DNA of 64,000 bases from Numida meleagris (lineage: Eukaryota > Chordata > Aves > Galliformes > Numididae). The translations under genes and the position numbers were made by a program. How positions within the stretch are numbered: the stretch's first letter is position 1; each line of letters starts with the position of its first letter. Shown here one piece after another: positions 35,822-49,900 of this stretch. The stretch is taken from contig NC_034411.1 of assembly GCF_002078875.1 (NCBI RefSeq), positions 29,595,226 to 29,659,225 on the forward strand, read 5' to 3'. The notes beneath the pieces are model-generated. The model did no database searches and had not been told where the DNA came from. It was given only the letters and a program-made list of their open reading frames with translations.

Positions 35822-38800
35822 GTAAGGAGTTTCTAATACAACTGCATTCCTGTCGGGTTTGGTTAATATTTCATTCATTCCTTATTTTGATGAACGATGA
35901 AAATAGCATTGTACTGCCCTAGAGAAGGGTGTATAGTCTTTGATTACTTGATTTTATTACTTTTATATTATCTTTTTAATGAATCAAAAATAAGAAAAGT
36001 GTCATTCTTCATAAGAAATATCTTATTTGCATAAGTTTCTCTTATAACTAGCTTTCATACCTGGTAAATCAGTTAAACAACAGTGGCCAAAGAGATTTCT
36101 TTATTTCATCTTACACAGAAAAGATGTCTTGTGACACCCAACCAAGTGCAATATCATTCTCCTTCTGTTTACTTATGCTTCTGCCTTTCATCACTGTTGT
36201 ATAATGTCTCAGAGGACAGTTGACTTCAGTGAAACAGTTTACCATATGTAAATCTAAGAACATATGTAAGTCTTTGTGACATCAGGACCTTACATAACAA
36301 AACACTAGAGGCACTGAGTGCTCCTTCTGTGTTAATGCACACATGTCTACAATCTGTGTACTTCACCCACAGAACATTGTACTTTCACCCTTTACAGTGA
36401 ACCGTAGATAGTGGTGTTAGAGGTTGTCAGTTATGACCGTATTAGGAGTTACTAATTAGGATTGGACCAGATAACTTCCAGAGGTCCCTTCCACCCTTAA
36501 CCATTGTCTGGTATTTAGCATGAGGGGATGCTAGTTCTTAGCATTGAAAGAGTTGTCAGATTGCATTGTTTGTACAATGAGATGTCAACATTAGTTTTCA
36601 GTGGACAGTTGGAAAGAAGCTGACCATTAAATTGATCCGAAAATATCAATTACATTTTATTTTTCTTAAGGACTGCCTCTTATGGTGGATAGTTCAGTCT
36701 TCATCTGCGAGTTCTCACAAATACAGAATCAGAAACTGCCTCCAGGGTTGTTAAATATGCATGAAAAAGGCCTTTTCCATTACTGATCAGTATAGGCAGT
36801 CCTATTTGCTCTCATGCCAATCTCTGTAATTTCTTACTCTTCATTAAAAGAGAATATGAGACATGTTGCCTAAACATAGCAAATCAGCCTACAAGAAACA
36901 CAGCTTCCAACTTTCAATTCTTAAAGGTAGTCCTGAAAAGTAATGGGCATGTGGGCTTTTAAATGTAATTCTAATTACAAATCAGTTTACATTTACAAGA
37001 AATGTGATATCTTGTGTAGTTACTGATATATGGAGCACTGCATAACTACATTGAAGATCACTATGTGGAAGCTGAGGTTATGCCTATTCATGTAAAGGTT
37101 CAGTGGAACTATAAATATGTTGCCATTCTAAGTCATTCTATCTTTTATCTTTAAGAACAGTGCCCCATGCTAATTTATTTTAATGTTTAGACAGTTTATT
37201 GCTCCTAAAGCTTGTAAAAAGAACATTATTAGCTTTCAAATACTACTGTATTTTATACCTTTGACATATATATTTAGTAATCTATAATATTTTGTCATAA
37301 AATTTTATTATCCAAAGTATGTAGCAAGATATTTTTCAAAAATTCAATTTAAATAATAACATTGTAACTAAAGTTTTGGTTTGTTCTGGAGTTGATAGTC
37401 TTAATAGTCACTTCAATAGGAACACAAGTATTTCCGGAATTATTTCCCCACAGCAAGTTGTATTTTATGTCAAACCGTTTTCATTTAAAACAAAAGTTGT
37501 TAATGGCAGCATGTTCTCTTCACAAGTTTAACTGTAACAGGTAGAAACGTATTGCCTACTTGTGCTGTCAGTACACTGCTGCAGCATACCTCTTAACTTT
37601 GAAGCACAATCTGATTTTTAAGCTACAAAAAAACAGGCAAGCACAAAAAAAAAACCATAAAACTTCTCAATTTTGTAAATATTTTCAAGTTTTAAACTCA
37701 TCTTTCATTCGCCATATTTTCTATGTGTTGAAAGATAGGATGTTCATAGATTTTCTTGACCTAGTAAATTTCTATTGTATGTTACAACATGATAAAAATG
37801 TAACTATTTTTCTTGGGCTTACAGATATACCACTTTCATAAATAAAAGCATTATTTTTTCTTGGCTCTTGTTACCATTTATTTGTCAGACAGGTCATCTG
37901 ATGCTTCTAACTGACTGTATAAGCTTTCTCTTGTTGTTCCTTTCAAGTAGTACTGACTTAGAAAGAGCATCTAATTGCTAATGGGAAGGCCTTATCTAAC
38001 AAATTACTGCACCATTGTATATGTACTTGCTTTGTATGTCAAACCTTCCTTCAAATATCCATGTGAACTTAACGTGCTGCTAATTAGAGAATGATACTGA
38101 CATGTGATCTCGGCCTTTATAGAGAAAAACATACCAGATTTTTTGTTTCAAGAATACTGGTCTTAAATACGTAATTCCAATGCTGGATGAAGTATATGAG
38201 CTCTATCTTCTGATTCTTTCACAAGCTGTATTCTGCATATCTTAAAGTGACAGAGTAACTGAAAATGATGTTGTGAATTCACAGGCTCGTTAACATTTGC
38301 CAGATGCTGAGATGAGCATAAAGGATTTAGTATGAAAGAAGTGGTAGCAAGGAAAGTTGTAATTTAAGAATTAGTTACTTTAGATTTTATAGACTAGTAT
38401 CAGCTAAATTTCAGTGCTAACTGTACTATATTTTAACATATTACAGGAAGTGAAACTTTAAGTGAGAAACCTTGTTGGTGTGAGATACAGTAGAGATACG
38501 GAATTTCTAACTTATAGATATCCATTCCATTCATTAGACTGTACTGCTTTTCAAGGAAGGCTATGCATTAAAGAGATACGACGATGAGATACATCTCTTC
38601 TAAAAATACTGATACTGATAAGTATGGCTGGAAAAATGTCAATAGCTGTTACTTTAAAAAGCTGAGGAGAGCAATGAATATAAAAGCGGTTTCTCAAGAA
38701 ATGGAACTGAACACAAAAATTGGCTTCTTGAGAACTGTAACAGATGGAGAGAATTCATGCCACTGTAGAAATTAGTTTGACTTTAGAAAAAATTCACCGG

Positions 38801-40023
38801 AAGAAATGCAGAGAAAAAGCCATTTTTCTATTTTTTGCATGAGTATGTATATATATGTGGGCAGTGCTGCAGATAGAGAAGTGGCAATGCATCTTTCTGT
38901 GAACTTGTGTATATATGGAATTATAAACATACATCATAATGTATCTATATAAAATCTGCAAGAATTTCTACATTGAAAGGAACAGGAAAATATAATGGGG
39001 ATACAAAAAAAAAGGTAGTGACTGTGAGTATTTTTTTGTTTTTTTGGTTTTTATTTAATTCATTTCATTCATGCTGTTAGAATTTGAATTAACTAGCTAC
39101 CTTCTCAGAAGAGACCCAGGGGCTACTGCAGACATGTCATTGCAGATGTCTGCTCAATATGCACTTGTGCAAGGATGGTCAAAAGGAATAATAGAATTTT
39201 CAGTTGTATTAAAGAAAAGATAAAAAAAAATAGTCTGTATTCTTCTATGAATATGTAGTGTACCTATGTTTTGTTTATGGTATTTAATTTTGTCCATTTT
39301 AACTTGAAAAGGCCTGGGAAAGGGCAGTTAGGATTAGAAGCAATTACACTTGTTTGTGAGAAGAGCTTTAAAGATATCAGATACTTAGAAGATGAATGAT
39401 AGTGGTCCCGGTATTGTTTGAAGCCTCAGAAACTGGTCAGTGTTACAAAGGACACATTCCATCTGCTTCAGTAGTAGCTTCCTTGAACAGTCTTGAATAC
39501 ATTTCTGCATAACTCCAGAAAATGTCTGCAGAGCTACCATTGCTGTTACAGAAGTGGGCAATCTTGAAACAGGATCACGCTGGTAATAGTTTAAATGCCA
39601 TTTCTAGTGTTTGTGAATATCAGTCTTTTGAAGATGTGATTAGATCATATTACATGTTTAAAACAATTAATATAATTGTTGTTGTTTTCCAATAGCATGT
39701 ATTAGCTATTTATGCTATTTGGCAAAGGAAAAATCATTTATAACTATCTCTGTCTGCCATAGAACCATCTTTCTGATTTTCAATGTCATATGTAAAAATT
39801 TGTATAATTTGTAGGCCCTCACTTGCTCCACTTTTATTACTTGTATCACTTTGTAATATTTATGTCACATGGAATGATGGTTGTGCGCTGATGATGAAGC
39901 ATTCTTATTTGACTAAGTGCTTTGGCACTGATCTGGCCTGCGTACTTGCATATAGATTTCATCTTACTTTGATCATGCTTTTGCCAGCATTTAATTGTTT
40001 ATCTTCATTTTTGTTCTCTCCAG
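35822..40023 (+). other. BTBD9: BTBD9 last intron (4.2 kb)
   Basis: Complete phase 0 GT-AG intron between the end of the F5/8C domain exon and the terminal exon. Very AT-rich around 37.2-37.4 kb. Only a short CR1 3' tail (36455-36520) is recognisable. Confidence 0.9.
36455..36520 (+). mobile_element. Short CR1 3' tail fragment
   Basis: The stretch AGGATTGGACCAGATAACTTC and the following CAGAGGTCCCTTCCACCCTTAACCATTGT match, with few changes, the CR1 3' UTR tail, sense orientation. Less than 100 bp remains. The 8-mer terminal repeat is no longer clear. Confidence 0.75.
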
Positions 40024-40218
40024 GTGTTTCACTGTGTGCATTTTGAGTGCCCTGCACAAAGTGGTACCCACAAGGATGAGGGTTGTAAGGAAGTGGCAAC
40101 AACGGAGGTGGGGACTGGTGAACAACAGCTTGTTTCTCGTCCTGTTCGAGCTGCAAGCACTAGTTCTTTGCATTCCCCTCCTGGATCCACCTTGCGTTCT
40201 CATGCTCACCAACCATAA
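40024..40218 (+). CDS. BTBD9: BTBD9 terminal coding exon with stop codon
   Basis: Last coding exon: 64 codons plus TAA (40216-40218). The acceptor is a long pyrimidine tract, TTTTTGTTCTCTCCAG, ending 40023. The frame enters on a codon boundary: V, then FHCVHFECP, which closes the F5/8 type C domain. A polar tail of about 54 residues follows, rich in Ser, Thr, Gly, Pro and His, ending HAHQP. Mammalian BTBD9 likewise ends in a Ser/Pro-rich tail of similar length with a GQQL-like motif; here GEQQL is seen. The tail is much less conserved than the domain, as expected for a disordered end. With the three exons upstream this gives 189 C-terminal residues of a protein of about 610. The domains needed for cullin-3 binding and dimerisation (BTB, BACK) are outside the window. 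Confidence 0.93.
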   Translation: MFHCVHFECPAQSGTHKDEGCKEVATTEVGTGEQQLVSRPVRAASTSSLHSPPGSTLRSHAHQP

Positions 40219-40980
40219 AGGAGATTGAAAGGGAGCTTTTGCAGCCCCACTGACATTATATGAAATTATTCAGAACCTTCTTGTGCTGGCACCTTTTCTT
40301 TCTTCTTCACTGTGAAGAAAGGGGACCATGTCTTGAAATGCTGAAATGGCAAAGGCTTTTCCCAAGGACATGAAGAGACTGCTTCACTCTTCTCAACTTG
40401 TTCAAGTCAGGCTGGTCTCCAAAGGGGGAGAAAATAGGTCTTCAATCTTCATCAAATACCCCATTAACACCCTAGCTCTCTAATCTAACGAAGGCAAGGA
40501 GAACAGAAGGAAATAAAAGGCAGAGCTACAATGAAAATGTAAAATGTCTTGAGCAGAGTGAAAGGCATATCAAATAACTATTTGTTCCCTGAAGGCTTCC
40601 ATTAGTGAAGAAAATGTTTATGGCACACATCAGTACAGAATATATGTTATTTTTAAAAGTTATTTTTCATTCATATTCTTTTGTAACTAGTAATCTCTTC
40701 TAAAATTGTTTTAACTCTGCATCCCGCTTTCTCTCTTATTTTTGGCTGCAGCAAATGCTGTGCAGTAGATTAAGGAAGTATCAAACAAGTTTACCTGCTG
40801 AGATCCAAATTCCCTCATTCATCAGTGGGATGTCAAGAAAAGCCTTTATGATATCAACAAACTAATTAATGGATGCTGTATTAATCTTGACCCTAGTTGG
40901 CTTTACAAAGCACAAAATTGTCATTTCTTATAGTCAAAAGGAAAATGCCAAAATAAAACTTCTATCTTGAGAAAAGCTTA
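40219..40980 (+). other. BTBD9: BTBD9 3' UTR (proximal part)
   Basis: Sequence directly after the TAA stop. AATAAA hexamers lie at 40512-40517 and 40952-40957; the second is followed by T-rich DNA and is the better proximal end. No repeat is visible. The true 3' end is not decided by the sequence: further AATAAA motifs at 41799-41804 and 46979-46984 could mark longer forms. Confidence 0.6.
40952..40957 (+). promoter_or_regulatory. Candidate poly(A) signal, proximal BTBD9 end
   Basis: Canonical AATAAA about 735 bases after the stop codon. It is followed within 20 to 40 bases by a T-rich stretch (TTATTTTTCAATC). Good position and context, but only a hexamer is seen. Confidence 0.4.
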
Positions 40981-42369
40981 TTTTTCAATCATGAAGGTGA
41001 TTACTTAAGTTTTACTCTTATTTCTAAGACAACTTGCAACAGATCATCAAAAATTTTTTGACTAGAAAGTGAAAATTCATCTGGTCACTAACAAGCAGTT
41101 GTTCAGAATACAAAACTAAGAATGTGCAGAAAGCTATTTTTATCCCAGAAAAATGGTATACAGCCTGGATCTAAAAATTTAAGAGCCACGCATAAACTTT
41201 TCTCATAATCTTCATAGAGTGTTATGCTTTTACACTGTATTATAAGGGATCTGGCTCTCTCTTTACATCACAGAATTAATTATCCATCCATGTGTGGATT
41301 AAATTGCTTACTACTTCACTTATTCTATGTGTTTATACATTAATGAGAATGCAGCCTCTCACTTTCCAGATTCAGATGACATAGGAAGGGCTTCTTGTTG
41401 GTCTTTCAGTATATGAAGAAGTGTTTTTGTATTATGACAAACACTGATGTAATTGGCAAAATTGATTAGGAGGGTTGTTATTCCTCTCAAAGCATATTAT
41501 GCTGGAAATGTCAGCTATCCAGTTTTATGAACATGGGATTTCCTGTGGTGAGAAATCGCCTTGTTGGGAGAAAACAAAGCTAGTATAGGATAAATATGGT
41601 TTTCCTTTGCATTACCATAGTGATAAAGTAAGGTACATATCAATATAGCAAATAGTATGCTAATTCATCACAATACGTAATTTGAAAGAATTTCCCTACT
41701 GTATACTGGTTGTGCTTAAAACTGGAAGAAATACAACAAATGGCAGCAATGAATCAGGAGGAACGTCATAGGAGAAATGCTCTCTCTTTGTTGTTTCCAA
41801 TAAAACTGACTAGACTTTATCAAGAATATTACAGTATTTTTCATTGCCAAATTACTTCTGAGTACTGACATTTGCATGCAGTCCCCTCTCTTCCCACTGT
41901 TGTCGTCTGTCTTGTGATGTCTGTCAGTGAAGATGCATGCACACTACACTGTATTATCATTTTTAATACATGCCATGGCTGCCTTGAGTTCTGAGGCAGG
42001 ATATTGCTCATGAGCCAGCACCTAGTCTTGGTTGCCGATTACCTTTTGGCTTAGCAGCCTTTGGGGCATGAAAGAATTGAGACTAGCTACTGGGGATGCA
42101 ATTCTTTTGTTTAAGTATAGGTCTAAAAAGTTGGATTTTTTTTTTTCTTTGAAAAGTAAAAACAGTAAGATCTTCTATTCTAGTCGTATACTGTGCTGGA
42201 ACTTACTGAGATGAATGGAGCATGTCTTGTCTTTGGTAGTTAAGACCTTCTGTGTCAGTGATGGTATTTCTTTGCAGTTTGATCAAACAAATTGACTTTT
42301 TTCAAGTTGTCAACATGCAAGGGGTGTAACTTCCTAGCTGTTAGTCACTGTTATAGAAAGTATTTAATT

Positions 42370-42397
42370 AAAAAAAAAAAAAAAGAAGAAGAAGAAG
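42370..42397 (+). repeat. A15 followed by (GAA)4
   Basis: A run of 15 A passes into four GAA units. Simple repeat downstream of BTBD9, inside a possible long 3' UTR. Confidence 0.85.
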
Positions 42398-45300
42398 CAA
42401 AAGAAGTTTGTGCCAGCTGTTCTGAGTTTAGGTACTCAGAGGAAGAACAGGATTTTCAGTTTGTAATCTTTGATGTGCACAATTAATTTTTTGGATAGTA
42501 ATAAGCCTTACAGACCATAAGCTACTGCAGATTCTTTTTGATCTTGCCCTATGACTCACTGCTGAAGAGGAATGTCTATTTATTTCCCATGACACTAGCT
42601 CTCTGCCAAGAATCTGAATGAATAGATAAGACAGATTCTCAAAGCAAAAAGAATCAGGTCCTGTAAAAATTCCAATTCCCCACCCCCAAAAATCATTCAA
42701 AACAAAAGCCAGTTTAGCATTGTCCTTTCTTACACTCTTTATCTCTTTTTCCACAACTTAACAATTTCTACCTTTTTATTCAAATAAATAATGTTGAAAT
42801 GTCTTAAGGGACCTGAACTCTGCTTGGTCTTCTAACATCATCCTTCCCCAAACATCCCCAATATCTTTGTGGCCTCGTATAGGTCCCTGCCTTAAACACA
42901 GTGTCAGCAAATTATTACTACTGGCAAAGGATGATACCACACAGAACTGACCTGTGCTTTTGTGCGAGTATTCTCATGCTTTCTAAGTATTGTCTGCACT
43001 TATTGACTCCTAATATGAGATATGTAGCTCTTGTATGATCTTCTGAGATCTAGGTTTTTTTCCTTTCCGTGAAAATAAGTTGTGCTGTTATGGCTTAATA
43101 TCAGAGCATTTATAGCATCAGGGTTTAACAGAGTCATGAGATACTATAATTATTCAGAACTGCATGATCACTTGCTTTTAATTGCATCAGAGGTAGAGCA
43201 GAACTGACCAGCACTAACCAGCTGTTCATTGCATTCTTGTCAGAAACTATAAGATAGACCTGTTGTCAACTTTCTAGATAATAGAATTAACTATATTGCC
43301 AACATTGAACCATTTTTTCTAGTTAGTACTTCAGCTGTAGTTATCTTTAAATTCCCTAGTCCTCTTTTTCTCTTACTTTTCTTCCATTGATTGAATTCAG
43401 ACTTAGGTCCAACTCATGTGTAGCTTAACATAGCTCTTTCTAAATTCTCTTTATTTAATGAACTAATTCCAAGTGAATTTCAAAGATTTTTAATCACGGC
43501 AATCTGTGGCCAAAAATTAACTTCAGCAAGAGTAAATTCAGTATTGGTAAAACTGATTTATCTGTGAAAATGAGTTTCTAAAGTGAGCAAAAATTGCGCG
43601 GCTCTTAGCTTTCAAACAAGCTCTAAAACAAGTTTGAATGACATGTTAATAGAAATGGCAATGAGAGAAATGAATCCAAGACTTACATAAAAGACAGTAC
43701 AGAGGAAGAATCGGCAGTGTTCTTAGGAAAGTAACTGTTTTTCATTGCACTTTCCTTCCTTTACAGCTCCATTTAATCCTTTTTCCCTGCAAATCTGTTT
43801 TGCTTGTTCAGTATGACAGTTCATGGTGGAGCTCTGTGTTTTTCATCATTGCTGAAGAGTTGAAATGAACTTAATGTTTCTTCATTTTTGCTAATCATAA
43901 CAAATCAGAGAATCTTCAGTTTACTACCTAACTTGATTTCCACTAGAGAAAAGAAAGCAAATATCAGTAGTTTTTTCACTTTAAGTAAATTAAGCTTTCC
44001 AGCCAAATACATGTGAACATCTACTCATTATTCAGCATTGCTTTGTACATCTGAAGTCAGTGTGAAGATCAGAAGGCAAAGTTAGTGTCATTTTTGTCTG
44101 ATTGTTACGTGATCGTTCTGCTTATACAGTGTCACCTACTCAGAGACCCTTGATACGGAATCAGAATTCAGCTGTGATTTCACAGGAAGCAGAAAAGCTA
44201 TGCATTGTTTTTCCCCTGTGAAAATGTTTGTTGGCTTGTATTTTGACAGGTGATGGCGTACCATCAAATCGGCAAATGAATGCACTGGTAATTTATTGTT
44301 GTGGCTGGAATAGTCAGCAAATACCAGAGCCAGTAGTATTTAACAGAGTATGAGAGTAGGCGTTCAGGTTCATATGTTATTGTAGCAGTTGCTAGAGGAC
44401 TAAACTGCGTAGAAAATAATACTTTGTGGATCTCAGAATCCTTGAGGCCTGGCTTCCTTTCCTTTCTCTTAATTGATTGTATGTTTAGGTTAGAATCCTC
44501 AGCTGTCTCTGAACTGGTTGACAGCATTTGTACTAGTTAAATTACATGTAGAAGCTCCACAGGCTTTGTGCAGGATACAGGTAATAAAAGTCCTGGGTCA
44601 AATTTTTAATGGAACACCTAAATAGTTATAGATGTGTTAAATGGATCTTAGTAGGTCATCATTTATCTTGAATTTAGAACAGGTTCCTAAAACTCCTAAA
44701 CTGAGGAAAACTGGGTCAAATGTTAATACTCTGTGGTATGGCCGGATGTGAAATCATTTTTATAGTTGCTTAAAATGTGCAAATGTCTAAATAAGGTATG
44801 GGTGAGCAGGTCCAAAGCTGGTTTGGCCAAAGTTGTTAGGAACTGGTAATTTGGCTGTAGTGAAGTGTATAAAATAGAGCAAATCAAATGCTCATCTCAA
44901 AGATATTTGTGCAGTCCGATGAACAGAGACATATTCCTCCTAGCTGCCTTGCATGTGACTTGTGGTCTTTGCAGAGTGAGCCTCCATTTGAATTTTGTTA
45001 ACTGCTCAAAACCACCTACAGACTTCTCAAAGGCCATTCACAAGCTCTGTTGCGGTGTTGACTGAGGTAATTTAGAAGTCACACCTATAGTCCATGACAG
45101 AATTTGAGTCTGTTTGTTTTTGAGAATGATTACTGGAAAGCTAGTTATAAAAATCACCCTGCAATTTTTATTACAGAAACAAAGCCCAAATTAACATAGT
45201 ATAGTATAATACGAGGAAAATGCAAGTATCTGGTATTTACCCGTAGATTTTCTGATACTGTATGTATTTAATTACTATGATATACATACAAATGGTGGAA

Positions 45301-46978
45301 GTAAGTGAACAGCCAGCTCCACACTTAAGTAATACACCCTTGGTAGTAGACAGTATCGACCCATCAGAAAATCAGAGAAGTTTTTCTTTTCTTGTTCCTT
45401 CCAACCTAATAGAATAGCGTAGCTAAATGTTCTGAAACAAAAAAGAATAATTGATTCCTTACGTAAATGTCACAGGAATTGAAGTTTAGATTATTGTAGC
45501 TTAAAATCTGAAGGAGTGGTGACTTCTGTCTGCCTAGGTGTACATTTGCCTCCCTAGTACCTCCTGCTGCTTCAGACCCCAAGCTTTTATATTTGAAGGA
45601 GAGCCACACTGTTGGTGCATTGTACATTTCTTTGTTAGAACTTTTACTCATCTATTTTGTGTTTAGCATCTTGGCATATCCATTCTGTTAGAAGAAGGTA
45701 ACATGGTTTCTCATGGCTTTCAGAGTTACTTGTTGACTCCTGCAAACTGGCAGATACATCGCCACCACTGTCTATGCTAAGGAGTATGCAAAACTGTTTT
45801 ACAACAAATGCTGTATGTCCAAACAGTACCAACTGACTCTGAAATATCTTAAGATGGTCTGTATTGTTGTTGAGATGAGGGTTTGCACCACTAAAACTCT
45901 GTGCCATGCAATCCAAGTGAACGGTAGTGGCTGCAGCTTCTTTCTGGAGAGGAAGTAGGGAATTTGCACACGTACCAGAAATAATTCATTTTCTTCGTAT
46001 TGTTTTTGTTCTACATCCTCTGCCTCTGTACTCCTGAGCTATAATTCCTAGGTGGTTTATGATTAATACCTAGAATCTAATAAATATGTTTAACAATTGC
46101 TGTCAAGAACTTTTGTCTTTAATGAACAATTTCATATTGTGCTTTTGAAGCATTATTTGTCCCCGGAATTGTTTATCAGCATCTGCTGTAGCTGGAGTTG
46201 CAAGGAGGAAACTGGAGAAAGGCTGTTATGTAGTTGCATGCATGCATCTGTTTCACAAGTTGAAGTGACTTGGCAAAGAAGTGTTTTTATGTGCCTTTTT
46301 TTTTCTGTTTTTTCTTTGGTTTAATGAATTTTGGTATGGAATGTATTGTTTAACTGAATGTGGATGATGAACTGAGGAAGAGAATGTAATGTAGGCAGCA
46401 AGATTTTGTTCATTTTTATGGGAATAGCAACATGAAGGTCTGATTCCTGTAGTCTGCGCTGCTTCTGCTTGTCTCCTGTCCTCACAGCTCCTACTTTTTC
46501 CTACAGGATTCCCCCAGTCTGCCAGTTACTCCTTTTCTCCCTATCTGGAATCACATTGCTGTCACTGCAGTGTTACCTGGAACTTTACTCTAAACTGGGA
46601 TATATTAAGTATTAAGTGTATTTAATTTTTTTAAAATCTTTTTTGTTATATACAGAATTAAGTAGCCTAGTCCCAGTTCATTCTCATCAGATTTAAAAGT
46701 CAATTACTGCTAAGTTGTCAAAAGATTGTGAGTTTTAATTTGGCTGTGTATGGATGTGGAAAATACTAGCTGTTCTCAAGCTTCTACTTTCATAATCTGA
46801 ACTCTGTTTTCCTTAAGATAAAAATCAGTGAGAGATTTTCTATTAAGTAATAGGTCAGGCTTTGCGTGGGCTTATCTAATTTAAATTAAATATAATTGTG
46901 TTTCTTGTTCATCGTGATGTTCATATATGTTCAATTTGTTAGTTGTTCACTGTTCCAGTTGTATATAAATGTTTTCTC

Positions 46979-46984
46979 AATAAA
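46979..46984 (+). promoter_or_regulatory. Candidate distal poly(A) signal
   Basis: AATAAA preceded by TGTATATAAA (46960 onward) and followed by CTGCATCATC. This arrangement resembles many vertebrate mRNA ends. It lies 6.8 kb after the BTBD9 stop with no recognisable repeat in between, so it could end a long BTBD9 3' UTR or a separate non-coding transcript. Confidence 0.3.
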
Positions 46985-49900
46985 CTGCATCATCAAAAGT
47001 GAACCTTGAAAGAATCTGCAACTTTTCAGAATACTCATTTCAGTTGCTTGTAGATTCAAATATTACACTGAGCACGTGGACTCCTTGTGAGAAATACAGC
47101 AATTCTTCACAATTCAGTGCCTGTGTCTATTAACTTTGTCCACTGTATTGCAAAATTTTCTTTCCTTTCTGCTTTGCTGAATTTCATTATTATCATTGGT
47201 TTTCTTTGTGGAGTGATTGTTGATACTGTTCCTTCAAATATTGTAAGTTAAATATTAGGAGGCAGGCCAAATAGAAGTTCCATTTTTAATGAACTTTTTC
47301 CACTCATTCCTGTCAGTGCTCCTCTTTCTCAGCTGGCAGTAGTTCATAACTCTATGGTTATGTTCCTCTTCTCTGTCACAATTACCATTTTATCTTGATC
47401 GTTTTGTGCATTAAATCCCTTCCCTTGTTTCTCATGTTTCCTAAGCATCTGTTTCCCATGGCTTGGTTCTGAACTACCTCAGACCTTGCTGTGAACAGAT
47501 ATGAGATTCAGTCAAAGTGAATACTTTATCATAGTCCTTTAAATGTTAAGTATACGTACATGTAGCTTAATCAGCCTGCCAGACAGCAATTGCATTGCCA
47601 GGAGCACAGTCCCCAGAGTAAGGCACTTAGCTGGCATGAATTCACAGGCATACCCACCCTCATGAAAAACATTTAGGGAGCATGATTTCTGATATAGGAA
47701 ATGCTTCAACTTTGTGGTGTCCGTTCTTTGAAGGAACATGATATTGCCTGCATTGGTCTGTTTTAACCTATCTTTTATTGTGACAACCACTGGAAAAATA
47801 CTGACATCAGACTTCCATTGCTGGTTGTTAGGAGCTGTACTACTGTACTGGATTGTGCATATCAGGTGAGAATAATCCCCCACACAGCATTGTTTCCATG
47901 ACCTCGGTAACATTTTATACTGCAGTGGATATGCGTTGCCAACCATTTGAGCTAATTAGGTTTCAGGGAGAATGCTGGTTGCAGATTGCGCTGCAGTGAT
48001 CTGATCAATAACTGGGAACTGCCTGGTTTTGTAAGTTAACCACTCAACAGCCCGGTAAGCCTTGTTAGTACTGATTTACCAGAAGATACGCACATCATCA
48101 TTTTCTATGCACTTGTAGAAAAAGAAGCATCACAGTTCTTCTCTGTAACGACCAACATGTATTTGTAATGCAAGTTACAGAGTTACTAAACAAGCATAAG
48201 CCATTCTGTGCATGCTCTAGCACCGTATAAGAGTTTGCATTAACAGCTGATAACCAGAGGCTTCTGGGAGCAAGGAAGGCTAGCTCTGGATTTCTTATTT
48301 AAGAGTTTCAAAAAGAAGCCAAACTCTCCACAGTGAATACAGGACCAGACAATGCTGAAATCAAAACATCAAGTGAAACTGTTGTGCTTTGTATTCATTT
48401 CTTTAGGGATTCTTCTTTTAAGTATTTAACTTCATAGAAAAATATAGGATATATTTAAAATAGTGATGATCAGAAATGCACCTTTTCAAGAATGAGAGGG
48501 ATGTAATTTGAGAAATGAAGCGATCTTTTATGTTCAAACACTTGTCTGCAGTTGTGTTAAAGTAATGGTAGAGCCTTTCTGGTGCTGCTCACATACTGCA
48601 TTTAAGAATTTGAGACTTTTGGCAGAGCTGGACTTAGGTCCTAGCACAGCAAGACCTCTATTGATGTGGAACTCATAGTGCAGCAGCTTTAATATCAGCA
48701 TAGGAAACACTGGTGATTTGCATGCCAATGGGTTTCCTTGAAGCTTTGAAAATGCTGAAGTCAATAGCTGCGATAGGCTACTACCAGGATGTGCCACTGT
48801 ACTGTTAGGAAGAAGAAATTTTGAATACATATTTCATTATGTTGTTTCACAAAAAAATATTTGCAAACTTGACAGTGTTTGTTTTCAAACCAACAAAACG
48901 TTTGATTTTCAGAGTTGCTTAGCATTTCATTTCCTTTGGACTACCCTGAAAGGTGGGAGCACTGAGAACAATAGGCCTTCACCAGCCTGATGTTTCATCC
49001 TCACTTATTAAACAAAGTTGTAAGATTTGCCTGGATTTCAGAACTTCATGCCCCGAAGTAGTTAATGTTCTCTAGTAACAACAATCTAATCGTCTATTGT
49101 GTAATTTTTTAAGCAGTAGTGGGTGTGTATTCCCTTCATAAATACACAATCTTTGTTACCTGGGAAGTGGAGAGACCAAACTCAAAGGACAGAAGTATAA
49201 TGCCAAATTGTAAGATCAAACTGAGATGCGTAGCAAATCATAAAATGGCATAATATAATTAGATCTGATTACTTCTGTGCATTTATTAGCCGTAAAATTG
49301 TTAATGAGTTTGACGGTTGTTAGGTTTGGAGACTAAAAGCCCAGTGATTTGAAGTGCCATATCCTGCTGTTCCTTTTAAGAAATGGATTTATACATCTTA
49401 GAACATAAGCTGCCAGTCACTTCATTTACTAAATTTAGACATTTTTAACATATGGGATTAGTGATGCAAGGAAGACTTGTTTTTGAAATAATGTTTGCCT
49501 AATACAGTACAGGGAGAATGTAAGCCAGAAAGTTGTATAACCCAGTCAGTGAAAAACAATGTCTTCTGAAACCATCTGCGTTCCCAGGCCATGTGTCCAA
49601 GTTATAAAGAAGGTGAATGCTTTTTGCTCTATCTTGATGAATCAAAGGCTTCTTGAGGGCTTTGAGAAATTTCCATTGCAGCCCTCAGGCCAAATGTTGG
49701 TTATGTCCAAGATAATGCAATTCCTAGCATACTGTTGATGTATTATACGAGAGGAAAACATATGCTTACAAAACAGAGAGGAGAGAAAAAAAAGTTGGAT
49801 AAGAGCAAAGCAAGGAAGAAATATTCTTTCTCATTGCTCTGGTAAGGATCTAGTTTATATTTGTGCTTAGGCTTGTAAAATCATTATGAATAGGTAGAGA

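Noticed and set aside
36925..36950. GTCCTGAAAAGTAATGGGC, resembling a mariner terminal repeat
   Set aside because: No matching inverted copy, TA target duplication or transposase remnant seen nearby.
40024..40212. Other-frame and minus-strand open frames overlapping the last BTBD9 exon
   Set aside because: Shadows of the real exon; only the frame entered from the splice acceptor continues the F5/8C domain.
45380..45420. CR1 tail-like TTCCTTCCAACCTAATAGAATAG
   Set aside because: Only about 20 bases match and the flanks do not continue as CR1; too short to call.
47539..47946. 135-codon open frame on the minus strand
   Set aside because: Longest non-repeat frame on that strand, but no recognisable domain, no splice or promoter context, and the length is within chance for 64 kb of DNA in six frames.
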